Source of the DNA: an uncultured Gammaproteobacteria bacterium
GTDB lineage: Bacteria; Pseudomonadota; Gammaproteobacteria; Pseudomonadales; Pseudohongiellaceae
Assembly (NCBI GenBank): GCA_913060695.1
Contig: CAJXUA010000016.1
Location: 1 to 64,000, forward strand
Direction: 5' to 3'
DNA: 64,000 nucleotides
Shown here: positions 33,601 to 42,852 of the stretch, in pieces
Numbering within the stretch: position 1 is the stretch's first letter
Layout of the letters: each line of letters opens with the position of its first letter
Position numbers and translations under genes: made by a program
Notes under the pieces: model-generated
What the model saw: the letters and a program-made list of their open reading frames with translations, nothing else
The model's database searches: none
What the model was told of the DNA's origin: nothing

Positions 33601-34473
33601 CTATTCAGCCTCGGTTTCGGCTAATGGGGCGGAATCTAGTTTCTGTACTCTCAGCAAACGAATCTGACGGCTATCAGAGTTGAGCACGGTGAAAAGGAAT
33701 GTGCCAATTGTCACGTTTTCGTCCCGCTCTGGAATATGGTTCAGGTGCTGCAGAACCAGTCCGCCTATCGTATCGACCTCGTGATCGTCGAAGTTGCATT
33801 CGAAAAATTCATTGAACTCGGATACGGGCGTGAGCGCCTTAACGATGAACGACTTGGCGTCCACTTTCTTGATAAAGCTGTCATCATCGACATCGTACTC
33901 GTCGTCGATCTCACCCACTATTTGTTCCAAGACATCTTCGATAGTAACCACGCCGCAAGGGCTGCCATACTCGTCGATGACGATGGCCATATGATGACGG
34001 GTTTCGCGAAACTCCCGCAGTAAAACATTCAGGCGTTTGCTCTCTGGCACGAAGGTCGCGGGTCTAACGATGTCTTTTAAGTCGAAACTTTTTACACCAC
34101 TCTTAAGAGCGAATCGCAATAGATCCTTAGCTAGCAGAATGCCAATCACCGAGTCGGAGTTCTCGGCGAGAACGGGGAAGCGAGAGTGGGAGACAGTGAT
34201 GACGATGTCTAATACTTCTTCCAGAGTATTCTTGGCGGAAACAGTGATCACCTGAGGGCGCGGAATCATAATTTCGCGCACCTGCATCTGTGAGACCTGG
34301 AGGGCGCCTTCGATAATAGACAGGGCGTCGGTATCCAGCACATTGTCTTGTTCGGCATTGCGCAACAGCTCTAACAGACTCTTGGTGTCCGTAGGTTCGT
34401 CTGAGAAAATTTGTGCAATTCTATCGATCCATGACCGTGGCCGTGGATCGATACTCACTTGCTCGTCAGCCAT
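33601..34473 (-). CDS. corC: CorC/HlyC-type CBS-domain protein
   Basis: A 290-residue protein linked to magnesium and cobalt efflux. Two CBS motifs lie at about residues 66-190 (VREIMIPRPQVI and GVVTIEDVLEQIVGEIDDEYD), followed by the CorC_HlyC transporter-associated domain (DTIGGLVLQHLNHIPERDE). It has no membrane segments, unlike the long CorB type. It is part of the conserved phoH-ybeY-corC series. In most relatives lnt follows; here lptE does. Confidence 0.93.
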   Translation of the reverse strand: MADEQVSIDPRPRSWIDRIAQIFSDEPTDTKSLLELLRNAEQDNVLDTDALSIIEGALQVSQMQVREIMIPRPQVITVSAKNTLEEVLDIVITVSHSRFPVLAENSDSVIGILLAKDLLRFALKSGVKSFDLKDIVRPATFVPESKRLNVLLREFRETRHHMAIVIDEYGSPCGVVTIEDVLEQIVGEIDDEYDVDDDSFIKKVDAKSFIVKALTPVSEFNEFFECNFDDHEVDTIGGLVLQHLNHIPERDENVTIGTFLFTVLNSDSRQIRLLRVQKLDSAPLAETEAE

Positions 34474-34545
34474 TTTGGCAACTTGCTCCTGTATTCATTT
34501 TGCATGGTGTCGCATTGAACAACTGGCGTCGTGACGCCGTGTAGT

Positions 34546-35049
34546 CTAAGAGGCTAGCGGTGTGTCGATGTAGGGATCAGCTAGACCGAGGTTCGCGAGA
34601 ATCTTGCGCTCGAGCGCTTCCATCTCCTCTGCCTCGTTCTCGTCTTCATGATCAAAGCCCTGCAAATGCAATACGCCATGGATCACCATATGGGCCCAGT
34701 GCGCTTGCAATGTCTTGTTCTGCTCTTTTGCTTCGCGCTCTACTACTGGAGCGCAGATCGCTAAGTCGCCGAGCGGAATCTCTTCCAAAGCTTCGAGAAT
34801 ATTCTTTGGTAGCTCATTGGCGAAAGAGAGGACGTTAGTCGCATAGTCCTTGTGACGATACTGATTATTGAGCTGTGCAGACTCTAATTCGTCGACTATT
34901 TTAATGCCGACAAGGAACGGTTTTTCGTCGGTGGCAACGGCATCATCACTAAGGGCTAGACTTATCCAATTGTGAAATTCTTCTTCGCTTGGCACGCCTT
35001 GAGACTGTGGGCAGGCGTTGTCGAAATCAAGCATCGCGCTCATGGCCAT
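34546..35049 (-). CDS. ybeY: Endoribonuclease YbeY (rRNA maturation factor)
   Basis: A 167-residue zinc-dependent endoribonuclease for 16S rRNA 3'-end maturation and 70S quality control. The metal site HGVLHLQGFDH (HxxxHxxxxxH) is at about residues 126-136. YRHKDYATNVLSF and GDLAICAPVVERE are also typical. The ATG at 35049 overlaps the end of phoH by 23 bases; internal ATGs at 35040 and 35031 would shorten or nearly remove the overlap. Confidence 0.94.
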   Translation of the reverse strand: MAMSAMLDFDNACPQSQGVPSEEEFHNWISLALSDDAVATDEKPFLVGIKIVDELESAQLNNQYRHKDYATNVLSFANELPKNILEALEEIPLGDLAICAPVVEREAKEQNKTLQAHWAHMVIHGVLHLQGFDHEDENEAEEMEALERKILANLGLADPYIDTPLAS

Positions 35050-36067
35050 GCTCCTGCAATGAGTCTTGAGTACAGAGAGGCGTAATCGTTTTCTGATCGT
35101 ATTTGTCGTAGGCCTCTACAATGCGTTGGACTAGGTTGTGGCGCACCACATCCTTCGAGTCGAACCAAGTGAAGCCGATACCTTCGACATCCTTGAGAAC
35201 TTGAGTCACATGCACCAATCCCGAACGAGTACCCTTAGGAAGGTCTATCTGTGTGACGTCCCCTGTGATCACCGCGGTGGAGCCGAAGCCTAACCGCGTT
35301 AAGAACATTTTCATCTGCGATGTGGTGGTGTTCTGGCTTTCATCGAGAATAATAAAAGACTTATTCAGTGTGCGGCCGCGCATATAGGCCAGTGGTGCAA
35401 TCTCGATGATGCCTTTCTCAATAAGGCGGCCTACGCGTTCGACGCCCATCATTTCATAAAGAGCGTCATAGAGTGGGCGCAGATAGGGGTCTACTTTCTG
35501 GCTAAGGTCGCCGGGCAGGAAGCCCAATTTTTCACCGGCCTCTACAGCGGGGCGCACCAATAGGATGCGCTGCACACGATCTTGTACTAGTGCTTCCACT
35601 GCGGCTGCTACCGCGAGGTAAGTCTTTCCTGTACCAGCTGGACCGATGCCGAAATTGATATCGAAACGATAGATCGATTCCACATAGTCTTGCTGGTGTT
35701 CGCCGCGAGGCTTTACGGAGGTATTCGGTGTTTTCAGAATTAAGGGTTTATCGAAGTCGTAACGTGGTTTCTCGCGGCTTGCGCTATAAGTCTGTTCAGC
35801 CTCTTTGAGTAGCAGATGAATGCTATCGGGATTGATTCCGTCCGCATTCGCTGTTGCCTCATAAAGCTTGGTCAGTACTTGGCCGGCGACCTCCACAGCT
35901 TGCTTGGTGCCAGTTAATTTGAATTCGTTGCCGCGATTCTGGACCTTGAGTCCGAGAGACTTCTCAATTTGTTGAAGGTGCTCATTGAGACGACCACAAA
36001 GATTGGCCAGGCGGTGCGTATTGTCTGGCTCTAGGACGAGCCTTTGGGTGTAATTCTGGGTTGCCAT
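35027..36067 (-). CDS. ybeZ: PhoH-like ATPase (YbeZ)
   Basis: A 346-residue P-loop ATPase. The N-terminal ~120 residues contain a KH-like domain (LEQHLQQIEKSLGLKVQ-type pattern). Walker A is in IGPAGTGKTYLAV (about residue 140), Walker B in FIILDESQN, and sensor residues in ITGDVTQIDLP. PhoH/YbeZ works with YbeY and is thought to act on RNA. The ATG at 36067 is preferred over a TTG one codon before. It overlaps ybeY, and about 100 bases with two hairpins separate it from miaB upstream. Confidence 0.94.
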   Translation of the reverse strand: MATQNYTQRLVLEPDNTHRLANLCGRLNEHLQQIEKSLGLKVQNRGNEFKLTGTKQAVEVAGQVLTKLYEATANADGINPDSIHLLLKEAEQTYSASREKPRYDFDKPLILKTPNTSVKPRGEHQQDYVESIYRFDINFGIGPAGTGKTYLAVAAAVEALVQDRVQRILLVRPAVEAGEKLGFLPGDLSQKVDPYLRPLYDALYEMMGVERVGRLIEKGIIEIAPLAYMRGRTLNKSFIILDESQNTTTSQMKMFLTRLGFGSTAVITGDVTQIDLPKGTRSGLVHVTQVLKDVEGIGFTWFDSKDVVRHNLVQRIVEAYDKYDQKTITPLCTQDSLQEHGHERDA

Positions 36068-36123
36068 CAAGACAGCTTACAAACCTCCTAAATATGATGC
36101 GTGACGCTAGTATACCAATCTCT

Positions 36124-36163
36124 GCTTACTTGTAAGCCCCTCGCTCATATAGAAATGAGCGAG
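36124..36163. terminator. Two hairpins between miaB and ybeZ
   Basis: CTCGCTCAT (36140-36148) and ATGAGCGAG (36155-36163) form a perfect 9-bp stem with loop ATAGAA. Next to it GCTTACTTGTAAGC (36124-36137) is a 6-bp stem with a TT loop. They follow the miaB stop on the minus strand. With no T-run they may reduce read-through or protect mRNA ends. Confidence 0.5.
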
Positions 36164-36175
36164 CTCATTGTCTCT

Positions 36176-37591
36176 TTAAACGCTGCCAAGAAGAGAGTTA
36201 GTTAATGCGGCCGTAATCTTAACATCGGTGAACTGCCCGATTAGGCTGGCATCGTCACATTTGAAATTCACTACACGGTTATTCTCGGTGCGGCCCTGCA
36301 GGTCGCCTGGGTCCTTCTTGGAAGGACCGGTAACTAAAATTCGCTGGGTGCTGCCGATCATGCCTTCACTAATCGCTTGGGTCTGTTTGATGATCTGTGC
36401 CTGCAGGATCGCTAGGCGATGTTTCTTCTCCTGCTCGGAGGTCAGATCCGGCAGATCCGCTGCAGGTGTGCCGGGGCGAGCGCTATAGATGAAGCTGAAG
36501 GAGTTGTCATAGCCAATCTCCATGATGAGGTTCATGGTGTCCTCGAAATCCTTATGAGTCTCGCCGGGGAAGCCCACTATGAAGTCGGAGGAGAGGCTAA
36601 TATTCGGACGAATAGCCTTGAGTTTGCGAATGATTGACTTGTATTCCAGCACGGTGTGGCCGCGCTTCATCGCCGCTAGAATGCGGTCGGAGCCGCTTTG
36701 TACGGGCAGGTGTAGGTGGTCTACCAGTTCGGGTACGTGACGATATACCTCGATAAGATTGCTAGAGAACTCCATTGGATGAGAGGTCGTGTAGCGTACT
36801 CGTTCGATGCCCTCGATCGCTGCAATATATTGAATTAGGGTCGCAAAGTCCGTGATATTGTCGTCGTGACTCAGCCCGCGATAGGCGTTGACGTTCTGTC
36901 CCAATAGATTGATCTCGCGCACTCCCTGTTCAGACAGATGGACTGCTTCGGCGAGAATATCGTCTAGTGGGCGACTGACTTCTTCGCCGCGGGTATAGGG
37001 CACCACGCAGAACGAGCAGTACTTACTGCAGCCTTCCATGACCGTAAGAAAGGCTTCGCAGCCGTCGACTCGAGGCTCTGGCAGGTTGTCGAACTTCTCA
37101 ATCTCCGGAAAGCTAATATCCACGACGGTGTTACGGCCAGTCGCCGCGTTGAGCATCTGCGGAAGTTTATGCAGCGTCTGTGGGCCAAAGACCACGTCGA
37201 CATAAGGGGCACGTTTGCCAATAGCGGCGCCTTCCTGGCTCGCAACACAGCCGCCCACGGCGATCTGCAGACCGGGTTTGGCTTTCTTCAATGCGCGCCA
37301 ACGACCAAGCTGATGAAAGACTTTCTCTTGTGCCTTCTCACGAATAGAGCAGGTATTGAGTAGTAGCAGATCTGCCAACTCTGGGCTGTCGACCAATTCC
37401 GCGCCATGGGACTCGCGTAACATGTCGAGCATGCGCGAAGAGTCATATTCGTTCATCTGACAGCCATGAGTCTTGATAAACACCTTTTTACTGGGCGTAG
37501 TCGCTGTCACCGCGCTGTCTTGAACCGAAGGCGAAGTGGAATCAATAGAAGTAGGCTGAATAACTGTCTGGGACGTGTCTGCTGTGGTCAT
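36176..37591 (-). CDS. miaB: tRNA methylthiotransferase MiaB
   Basis: A 471-residue radical SAM enzyme that adds a methylthio group to i6A37 of tRNA. The N-terminal UPF0004 domain ([29 protein letters not shown]) carries three cluster cysteines. The radical SAM motif [15 protein letters not shown] is near residue 190, and the C-terminal TRAM domain ends the protein. Compared with E. coli (474) the length is normal, but the first ~36 residues are a Ser/Thr-rich extension; no good internal start exists closer to KKVFIKTHG. It heads the miaB-ybeZ-ybeY-corC series. Confidence 0.95.
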   Translation of the reverse strand: MTTADTSQTVIQPTSIDSTSPSVQDSAVTATTPSKKVFIKTHGCQMNEYDSSRMLDMLRESHGAELVDSPELADLLLLNTCSIREKAQEKVFHQLGRWRALKKAKPGLQIAVGGCVASQEGAAIGKRAPYVDVVFGPQTLHKLPQMLNAATGRNTVVDISFPEIEKFDNLPEPRVDGCEAFLTVMEGCSKYCSFCVVPYTRGEEVSRPLDDILAEAVHLSEQGVREINLLGQNVNAYRGLSHDDNITDFATLIQYIAAIEGIERVRYTTSHPMEFSSNLIEVYRHVPELVDHLHLPVQSGSDRILAAMKRGHTVLEYKSIIRKLKAIRPNISLSSDFIVGFPGETHKDFEDTMNLIMEIGYDNSFSFIYSARPGTPAADLPDLTSEQEKKHRLAILQAQIIKQTQAISEGMIGSTQRILVTGPSKKDPGDLQGRTENNRVVNFKCDDASLIGQFTDVKITAALTNSLLGSV

Positions 37592-37813
37592 AGTGAATTC
37601 GGTAGATCGGCATCGTTAGGGGCAAATAAGAGGGCGGATTGTAGCAGCATTAGGCGGAGCAAAGAACCAGTTCACGCTGTTGCAAATAAACGCGGGTGAG
37701 TGGCCTTCTTATACTGTAAACTGCGCAGCAACTCCCTATGCCCCCATTCGCGCCCTTGAATTTCCTTAAAGCGGCCAGATATAGCGGAGCTTCAACGTAA
37801 AGAGAGTGCATGC

Positions 37814-38155
37814 ATGGCGACCCCCGCAGAAATCTACAGAATCACATTTCTCAACAAAGGCAAAGTCTACGAAGTATTCGCGAAGCAAGTCTATCAGAGT
37901 GAGTTATATGGCTTTATTGAAGTAGAGGACTATATCTTCGATGAGCGCAGCCAAGTGGTGGTCGACCCGAGCGAAGAGAAGCTTAAGGCAGAATTCCTCG
38001 GTGTAAAACGCAGCTTCATTCCTATTCAGGCGATCGTGCGCATAGACGAAGTCGAGAAGGGTGGTGTGAGCAAGATCTCTAGCGGCGATAATATAACGCC
38101 ATTCCCCGCGCCATTCTTAGCCTCCCGAAAACCCGATACGCAGAGCTCTGAATAA
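37814..38155 (+). CDS. DUF1820 family protein
   Basis: A 113-residue protein matching DUF1820, found in gammaproteobacteria, often near miaB or phoH. Diagnostic parts are YRITFLNKGKVYEVFAKQVYQSELYGFIEVEDYIF and KRSFIPIQAIVRIDEVEKGG. The C-terminus is Pro/Ser-rich and less conserved. The role is unknown. It diverges from miaB across a 222-base gap, and a hairpin follows its stop. Confidence 0.88.
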   Translation: MATPAEIYRITFLNKGKVYEVFAKQVYQSELYGFIEVEDYIFDERSQVVVDPSEEKLKAEFLGVKRSFIPIQAIVRIDEVEKGGVSKISSGDNITPFPAPFLASRKPDTQSSE

Positions 38156-38165
38156 GGGCCTAGCC

Positions 38166-38190
38166 TAGGGGCAGCGCAATGCCGCCCCTA
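38166..38190. terminator. Hairpin between DUF1820 and the aminotransferase
   Basis: TAGGGGC (38166-38172) pairs with GCCCCTA (38184-38190) around an 11-base loop. It lies in the 41-base gap between two convergent genes and so can serve both. Confidence 0.6.
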
Positions 38191-38196
38191 AGTAGT

Positions 38197-39489
38197 TTAG
38201 AGTCCAAGCGCTTTTTCAATAGTCGCCAATTCCACGCATAATACAAACACGCGCATCGCTGCCTCAATGTCCTTCACACTAGGAAACGAGGGGGCTAGCC
38301 GAATATTGCTGTCGTTTGGGTCTTTCTTATAGGGATAGGTAGATCCAGCCGGAGTGAGCTTCACGCCTGCGGCGGCGGTCAGCTTAACTACTTTATCCGC
38401 TAAACCTGGCTGCGTGTCGAACAATACGAAATACCCACCCTGTGGCTTCGTCCAACTCCCTAAGGCTTGGCCATTGACCGTTTTACCAGCCAAACCAGAC
38501 TCCAAGGCTTGCAGTACGCTGTCAAATTTAGGCTGTAAAATTTTGCGATGTCCCTGCATCAAAGCGCGCAGAGCGCTCATGTCCTTGAGAAAACGCATGT
38601 GGCGCAATTGATTGATCTTGTCTGGGCCGATAGTCGAGATGCCGAGCTGGTCTGCCAGACTGGCAAGATTGGCTTCGGAGCTCGCAATGAAGGCTATGCC
38701 AGCGCCCGCATGGGTGATCTTCGAGGTAGAACCGATCACCACGACATTATCTAGAGTACCTGCGGCCTCACTCAGCGCTAAAATATTGGCAAGAGTTGGA
38801 GGATTATCGACGAGGTGGTGCTCGGCGTAGGCGTTGTCCCACATGATGCGGAAATTCGCACCTGCGATCTTGCCCAGTTGCGCCATTCTGGCAACGACTG
38901 CGGCAGAGTACACCACGCCATCGGGATTAGAGTATTTCGGTACACACCAGATGCCTTTGATCATGGGATCTGCTTTCAGCAGAGCCTCTACCTGATCCAT
39001 ATCTGGACCCTCTGCCGTCATGGTGACCGGGATCATGCTGATGTTCAGAGCCTCACAAACTGAGAAATGGCGGTCATAGCCGGGTGCGGGGCAGAGGAAT
39101 TTGACTTGGCTGCCAGTCTTGCTCGCCTCGGCCATCCACGCGGATTCAGGACCACTAACGCCGTGGAAATGTGCGCCAATCACGACTTGATACATCATCT
39201 GCAGGCTGCTATTGCCGCCTACCATAGTGCGAGAAGGCGTTGTCTCGAGGTACTCGGCTGCGAACTTACGCGCCTCGGGTATCCCCATAATACCGCCGTA
39301 GTTACGGCTATCGCTGCCATCTGCGCACAAATAGTCATTCGCTAAGATGCCGTCGAGCGCGTCGCTCTGACAAAGTTGCTCTGTACTGGGCTTGCCGCGT
39401 GTTAAATCCAGATTCAGCTTTTGCTCGCTGACTTGTCGATACTGTTCGCGTAATTCCTTTTGTCTCGCTTGCAATTGCTGATCGTTCAA
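38197..39489 (-). CDS. MocR-family aspartate-type aminotransferase
   Basis: A 430-residue class I PLP aminotransferase of the PF12897 (Aminotran_MocR) type, close to the 1c aspartate aminotransferases of Corynebacterium. Typical are LDLTRGKPSTEQL at the start, RNYGGIMGIPEARKF, the cofactor region MWDNAYAEHHL, the Schiff-base Lys in VIGSTSKITHAGAGIAF, and GGYFVLFDT near the end. I chose TTG at 39489: GGAG lies 6 bases before it and the conserved protein starts there; the longer frame to 39717 would run into srkA on the other strand. Likely transfers amino groups between aspartate and 2-oxoglutarate. Confidence 0.88.
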   Translation of the reverse strand: MNDQQLQARQKELREQYRQVSEQKLNLDLTRGKPSTEQLCQSDALDGILANDYLCADGSDSRNYGGIMGIPEARKFAAEYLETTPSRTMVGGNSSLQMMYQVVIGAHFHGVSGPESAWMAEASKTGSQVKFLCPAPGYDRHFSVCEALNISMIPVTMTAEGPDMDQVEALLKADPMIKGIWCVPKYSNPDGVVYSAAVVARMAQLGKIAGANFRIMWDNAYAEHHLVDNPPTLANILALSEAAGTLDNVVVIGSTSKITHAGAGIAFIASSEANLASLADQLGISTIGPDKINQLRHMRFLKDMSALRALMQGHRKILQPKFDSVLQALESGLAGKTVNGQALGSWTKPQGGYFVLFDTQPGLADKVVKLTAAAGVKLTPAGSTYPYKKDPNDSNIRLAPSFPSVKDIEAAMRVFVLCVELATIEKALGL

Positions 39490-39608
39490 GAAGGACTCCT
39501 TATGGCTTATTAAAGATGCTTGAGGCACAGCGGGCACTGCAGCCTCGAACTTGCTGAGGCATTTTACAGTATACTGCGCGCAAACTCGATCAGGATGCCC
39601 TAATTTCC

Positions 39609-40706
39609 ATGCCTTACCAACACGATACACCATCCGATGACGAGAGCTCTGGCAATATTGCCAATGGCAATGTGATGCCCGCGGATAATGGCAGCGATGC
39701 TGATAAAGTCGCGCCACCCGACTCCTCTGTTCATCCTTATCAACGGCTAAGTCCAGATCGTGTACTCGATGCGATGGAGAGCGTTGGCATTCATTGTGAT
39801 GCCAGGATTCTTGCGCTCAATAGTTATGAGAATCGTGTCTATCAGGTTGGGGTAGAAGATGACGTTCCCGTCATCGTGAAGTTCTATCGCCCCGAGCGCT
39901 GGACGCGCGCGCAGATCCTCGAGGAGCACGCATTCGCCGAAGAATTGGCCGGTCTTGAGATCCCCGTTGTGCCGCCTAGGCGACTCAACGGTGTGGACAC
40001 CCTCTATGAATTTGATGGCTTTTCATTCTCAGTATTCGAGCGCCTAGCCGGGCGTGCCCCAGATCTGGATAACCTAGATAATCTGCTCGTGATGGGGCGC
40101 TTTATCGCGCGCGTACATGCTGTTGGGCAGACGCAGTCCTTTGCGCACCGGGTTAACTTGAGTGTCGAGCGTCTGGCAATTGAGAGTCGGCAGTATCTTT
40201 TAGAGAAACAGTTTATTCCTCTAAGCCTAGTGCCTGCCTATGAAAGCCTGTCTAAAGACCTCATCGATAAGATTCAGTCGATCTTCGGGCGTAATAGCGA
40301 GGTAGCGCAGATTCGTATTCATGGCGACTGTCATCCCGGCAATGTGCTGTGGCGTGACGACGCCCCGAATTTCGTCGACTTCGACGACACGATGACTGGC
40401 CCTGCCATTCAGGACATCTGGATGATGCTCTCGGGGGAGAGGGATCAGAAACAGGGGCAATTGTTGGAGATTGTGGAGGGGTATAACGAGTTCTACGATT
40501 TCAATGTTAAGGAGCTCGACTTAATCGAAGCTCTGCGCACTTTGCGTATCATGCATTACAGCGCTTGGTTGGCTAGGCGCTGGGAAGATCCCGCCTTTCC
40601 GAAGTGTTTTCCCTGGTTCAATACAGAGCGTTATTGGGCCGAACACATACTGGAGTTGCGCGAGCAGATGGCCGCTTTGGATGAGCCACCGCTGCGCCTG
40701 TTCTAG
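39609..40706 (+). CDS. srkA: Stress response kinase A (SrkA/YihE)
   Basis: A 365-residue Ser/Thr protein kinase of the APH fold that counters MazF-type and envelope-stress death in E. coli. VIVKFYRPERWTRAQILEEHAFAEEL (ATP-binding Lys and Glu region) is typical, with the catalytic loop IHGDCHPGNVLW and the metal-binding VDFDDTMTGP. The first ~40 residues are an acidic, Asp/Ser-rich stretch not found in E. coli (328 residues). An ATG at 39675 could be the true start. It diverges from the aminotransferase and converges on the thioredoxin gene. Confidence 0.92.
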   Translation: MPYQHDTPSDDESSGNIANGNVMPADNGSDADKVAPPDSSVHPYQRLSPDRVLDAMESVGIHCDARILALNSYENRVYQVGVEDDVPVIVKFYRPERWTRAQILEEHAFAEELAGLEIPVVPPRRLNGVDTLYEFDGFSFSVFERLAGRAPDLDNLDNLLVMGRFIARVHAVGQTQSFAHRVNLSVERLAIESRQYLLEKQFIPLSLVPAYESLSKDLIDKIQSIFGRNSEVAQIRIHGDCHPGNVLWRDDAPNFVDFDDTMTGPAIQDIWMMLSGERDQKQGQLLEIVEGYNEFYDFNVKELDLIEALRTLRIMHYSAWLARRWEDPAFPKCFPWFNTERYWAEHILELREQMAALDEPPLRLF

Positions 40707-40718
40707 GGTAGTGCTGAG

Positions 40719-41225
40719 TTACTCGAGGAGTTCTAAGACAGCCGCTTCGATGGTCTCGATGTCATTGCCGCGGAAACCCATATGTACCATGCGGATAACA
40801 CCGTCTTTGTCGATTAAGAAGGACGTGGGCATACCCGTGACGCCGAACTCGTTCAACACGGTGTTATCCGTATCTGCAGCAATAAGATAATCAAGCGGAT
40901 TGTCTAACAGGAAGTCTTGCCCATCCTCTATCGGGTCGTCGACATTAATCGCAATAACCTCGAAATCTTGATCGCGATACTTGCCATACAACTCGTTGAT
41001 CAGTGGCATGGAGCGCAGGCAGGGCGCGCACCACGAAGCCCAGAAGTCGACATAGACCGTTTTGCCGCGCAGCGACTCTAAGCTAATAGCGGGCTTGTCC
41101 GCATCGATGTCTGGGAGCGTGAACAACGGGGCCGTTTCGCCTTCACTCGCGGCCATTGCCGTTACGGGCAGTATTAGGCTCAAGGCAACGATGGATTCGC
41201 ACAATATGACAGTTAACTTCTTCAT
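40719..41225 (-). CDS. TlpA/ResA-like periplasmic thioredoxin
   Basis: A 168-residue exported disulfide oxidoreductase of the AhpC/TSA-Redoxin type. The signal peptide ends near AMAASEG (about residue 26). The active site CAPC lies in VDFWASWCAPCLRSMP, the cis-Pro in GMPTSFLIDKDG. Its redox partner is not apparent. It may reduce cytochrome c or other envelope thiols. It lies 23 bases after the desaturase on the same strand and may be coexpressed with it. Confidence 0.9.
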   Translation of the reverse strand: MKKLTVILCESIVALSLILPVTAMAASEGETAPLFTLPDIDADKPAISLESLRGKTVYVDFWASWCAPCLRSMPLINELYGKYRDQDFEVIAINVDDPIEDGQDFLLDNPLDYLIAADTDNTVLNEFGVTGMPTSFLIDKDGVIRMVHMGFRGNDIETIEAAVLELLE

Positions 41226-41248
41226 TTAGGTCTCTTGCTAAACATGGC

Positions 41249-42403
41249 TCAAGCAGGGTGTAGTGCAGTGAGCGTTGGGAAATTTTCCACTAATTCATGC
41301 CAGCGCTGCTTCTGTATCTTGAGGCGGTATTTCACCTCTCGATAGCTATCGCGCATTTGTAAACGCTCCCAATGGCTCCATTTTTCATGTAGCTCACTAG
41401 ATTTCGCCTCGTACCATGACTGTTGATGCTGAGCCCATAGTTGCAGGGTTGCTTTCAGTTGTTGGTATTCAGTCTCTAGACGTTGCAGCCATTTGTCGGA
41501 GTTACCCGAGGCGGCATAGCGCTCGGTGACGTAACGATACTGCATATCGAGGCGAGCGCTTTCTATCACCACGGGGGAGCAGCGCTTCAAGTCGCTTGTT
41601 AGCCCAACGAAAGAACAACTACGAATGAACCACTTGGTTGGGTCGTAGTGCCACCATTTGATGCCATTGCGATAGTCCCATTGAAAGGTGTGGTGGTAGT
41701 TGTGATAACCCTCGCCATAGGTGATTAGGGCCAACAGGGGGTTATCTCGTGCAGAGCTCGCATCGCTATAGGGCTGACGTCCCCAAATATGGGCGATAGA
41801 GTTGATAAACCAAGTGACATGTTGGCTTAGGACTAGGCGCAAGAGCCCGCCGAGTAGAATTCCACCGATAATGTCGCCACCCAGGTACCCCAAGAAGGCA
41901 GGAACGCCGATATTCATAATCAGCACTAGTGCTAGATAGTGTTTGTGCTGCCAGACGAGGATCGGGTCGCGCTGTAAGTCTTTGATATTGGAGAAATTCA
42001 CCTTGCCACTTTCGAAGTCGCGCAAGATCCAACCGATATGGGAGTACCAGAATCCCATGCCTGCCGAATAGGGGTCTTTGTCGTTATTGTCTACATGGGC
42101 ATGATGGCGCCGATGGTCTGAGGCCCAATGAAAGACGTCGTTCTGCAGTGCGCAAGCACCGCCTAGCGCAAAGACAAAGCGAATAATTGGGTGGGCCTTA
42201 TAGGTCTTGTGGGACCAAAGACGATGGTAGCCAGCCGTGATCGACATGCCACAAAAGCCCATTAGAACGAAGAAGACTAACCATTCGTATAGTCCATAGC
42301 CATGTGTAAACCCGTAATAAGGCACGAGTGTCACGGCCAGTAGCGGCGTAAGTGTAAAAAGAATAGTGTTAGTCCAGTTAATCGGAGCTTTTTGCATAGC
42401 CAA
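41249..42403 (-). CDS. Acyl-CoA delta-9 fatty acid desaturase
   Basis: A 384-residue di-iron membrane desaturase introducing a double bond into fatty acyl chains. The three histidine boxes are HRLWSH (about residue 62), HRRHHAHVD (about 99) and HNYHHTF (about 237), with four predicted membrane helices. The last ~110 residues are a charged, probably coiled-coil region (WLQRLETEYQQLKATLQLW and following) that goes beyond the catalytic domain; similar tails occur in relatives from marine gammaproteobacteria. It probably adjusts membrane fluidity, which fits the nearby cold-shock domain protein. Confidence 0.93.
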   Translation of the reverse strand: MAMQKAPINWTNTILFTLTPLLAVTLVPYYGFTHGYGLYEWLVFFVLMGFCGMSITAGYHRLWSHKTYKAHPIIRFVFALGGACALQNDVFHWASDHRRHHAHVDNNDKDPYSAGMGFWYSHIGWILRDFESGKVNFSNIKDLQRDPILVWQHKHYLALVLIMNIGVPAFLGYLGGDIIGGILLGGLLRLVLSQHVTWFINSIAHIWGRQPYSDASSARDNPLLALITYGEGYHNYHHTFQWDYRNGIKWWHYDPTKWFIRSCSFVGLTSDLKRCSPVVIESARLDMQYRYVTERYAASGNSDKWLQRLETEYQQLKATLQLWAQHQQSWYEAKSSELHEKWSHWERLQMRDSYREVKYRLKIQKQRWHELVENFPTLTALHPA

Positions 42404-42587
42404 TGTCTCTTAGCAGGCGAAGATCAGGATTTCCAAAATAGTACGGCATTTGACACCGAAAACCTCGAAATTATTACATGATTGTTGTGCTGAATAAAAT
42501 TTAGCCGGTCGCGGAGTAGTCGGATTTGCTTTATTCTGCGCCCCAACGCCTTATAGGGCACAGCATCAGCTTCGAGATTAATTGGCT

Positions 42588-42818
42588 ATGAGCGATACAA
42601 ATACCCAAGAACAACTCATTGAATTGCAGACGCAGTTTGCTTTTCAGGAGGATTTATTGCAGGCCTTGAACGAGGTCGTCACCATGCAGCAGTCGCAGAT
42701 AGATGCACTACAGCGTGAACTCAGTCTACATCGGGACAAACTGACTCACGTACTAGAGAACCTGCCCGCCTCTGGCGAGGGCGGCTCAATTGAAGAAGAG
42801 CGCCCCCCTCACTATTAA
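42588..42818 (+). CDS. slyX: SlyX family protein
   Basis: A 76-residue coiled-coil protein with the SlyX pattern: QLIELQTQFAFQEDLLQALNEVV followed by QQSQIDALQRELSLHRDKL and the C-terminal RPPHY. The family is conserved next to slyD/fkpA in enterics, but the function is unknown. ATG 42588 gives MSDTNTQEQL; a TTG two codons before is less likely. Its end converges on the cold-shock gene with a 34-base gap. Confidence 0.92.
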   Translation: MSDTNTQEQLIELQTQFAFQEDLLQALNEVVTMQQSQIDALQRELSLHRDKLTHVLENLPASGEGGSIEEERPPHY

Positions 42819-42852
42819 GGCGGGTTTAGCGAACTACTAATGCAGGGTACAG

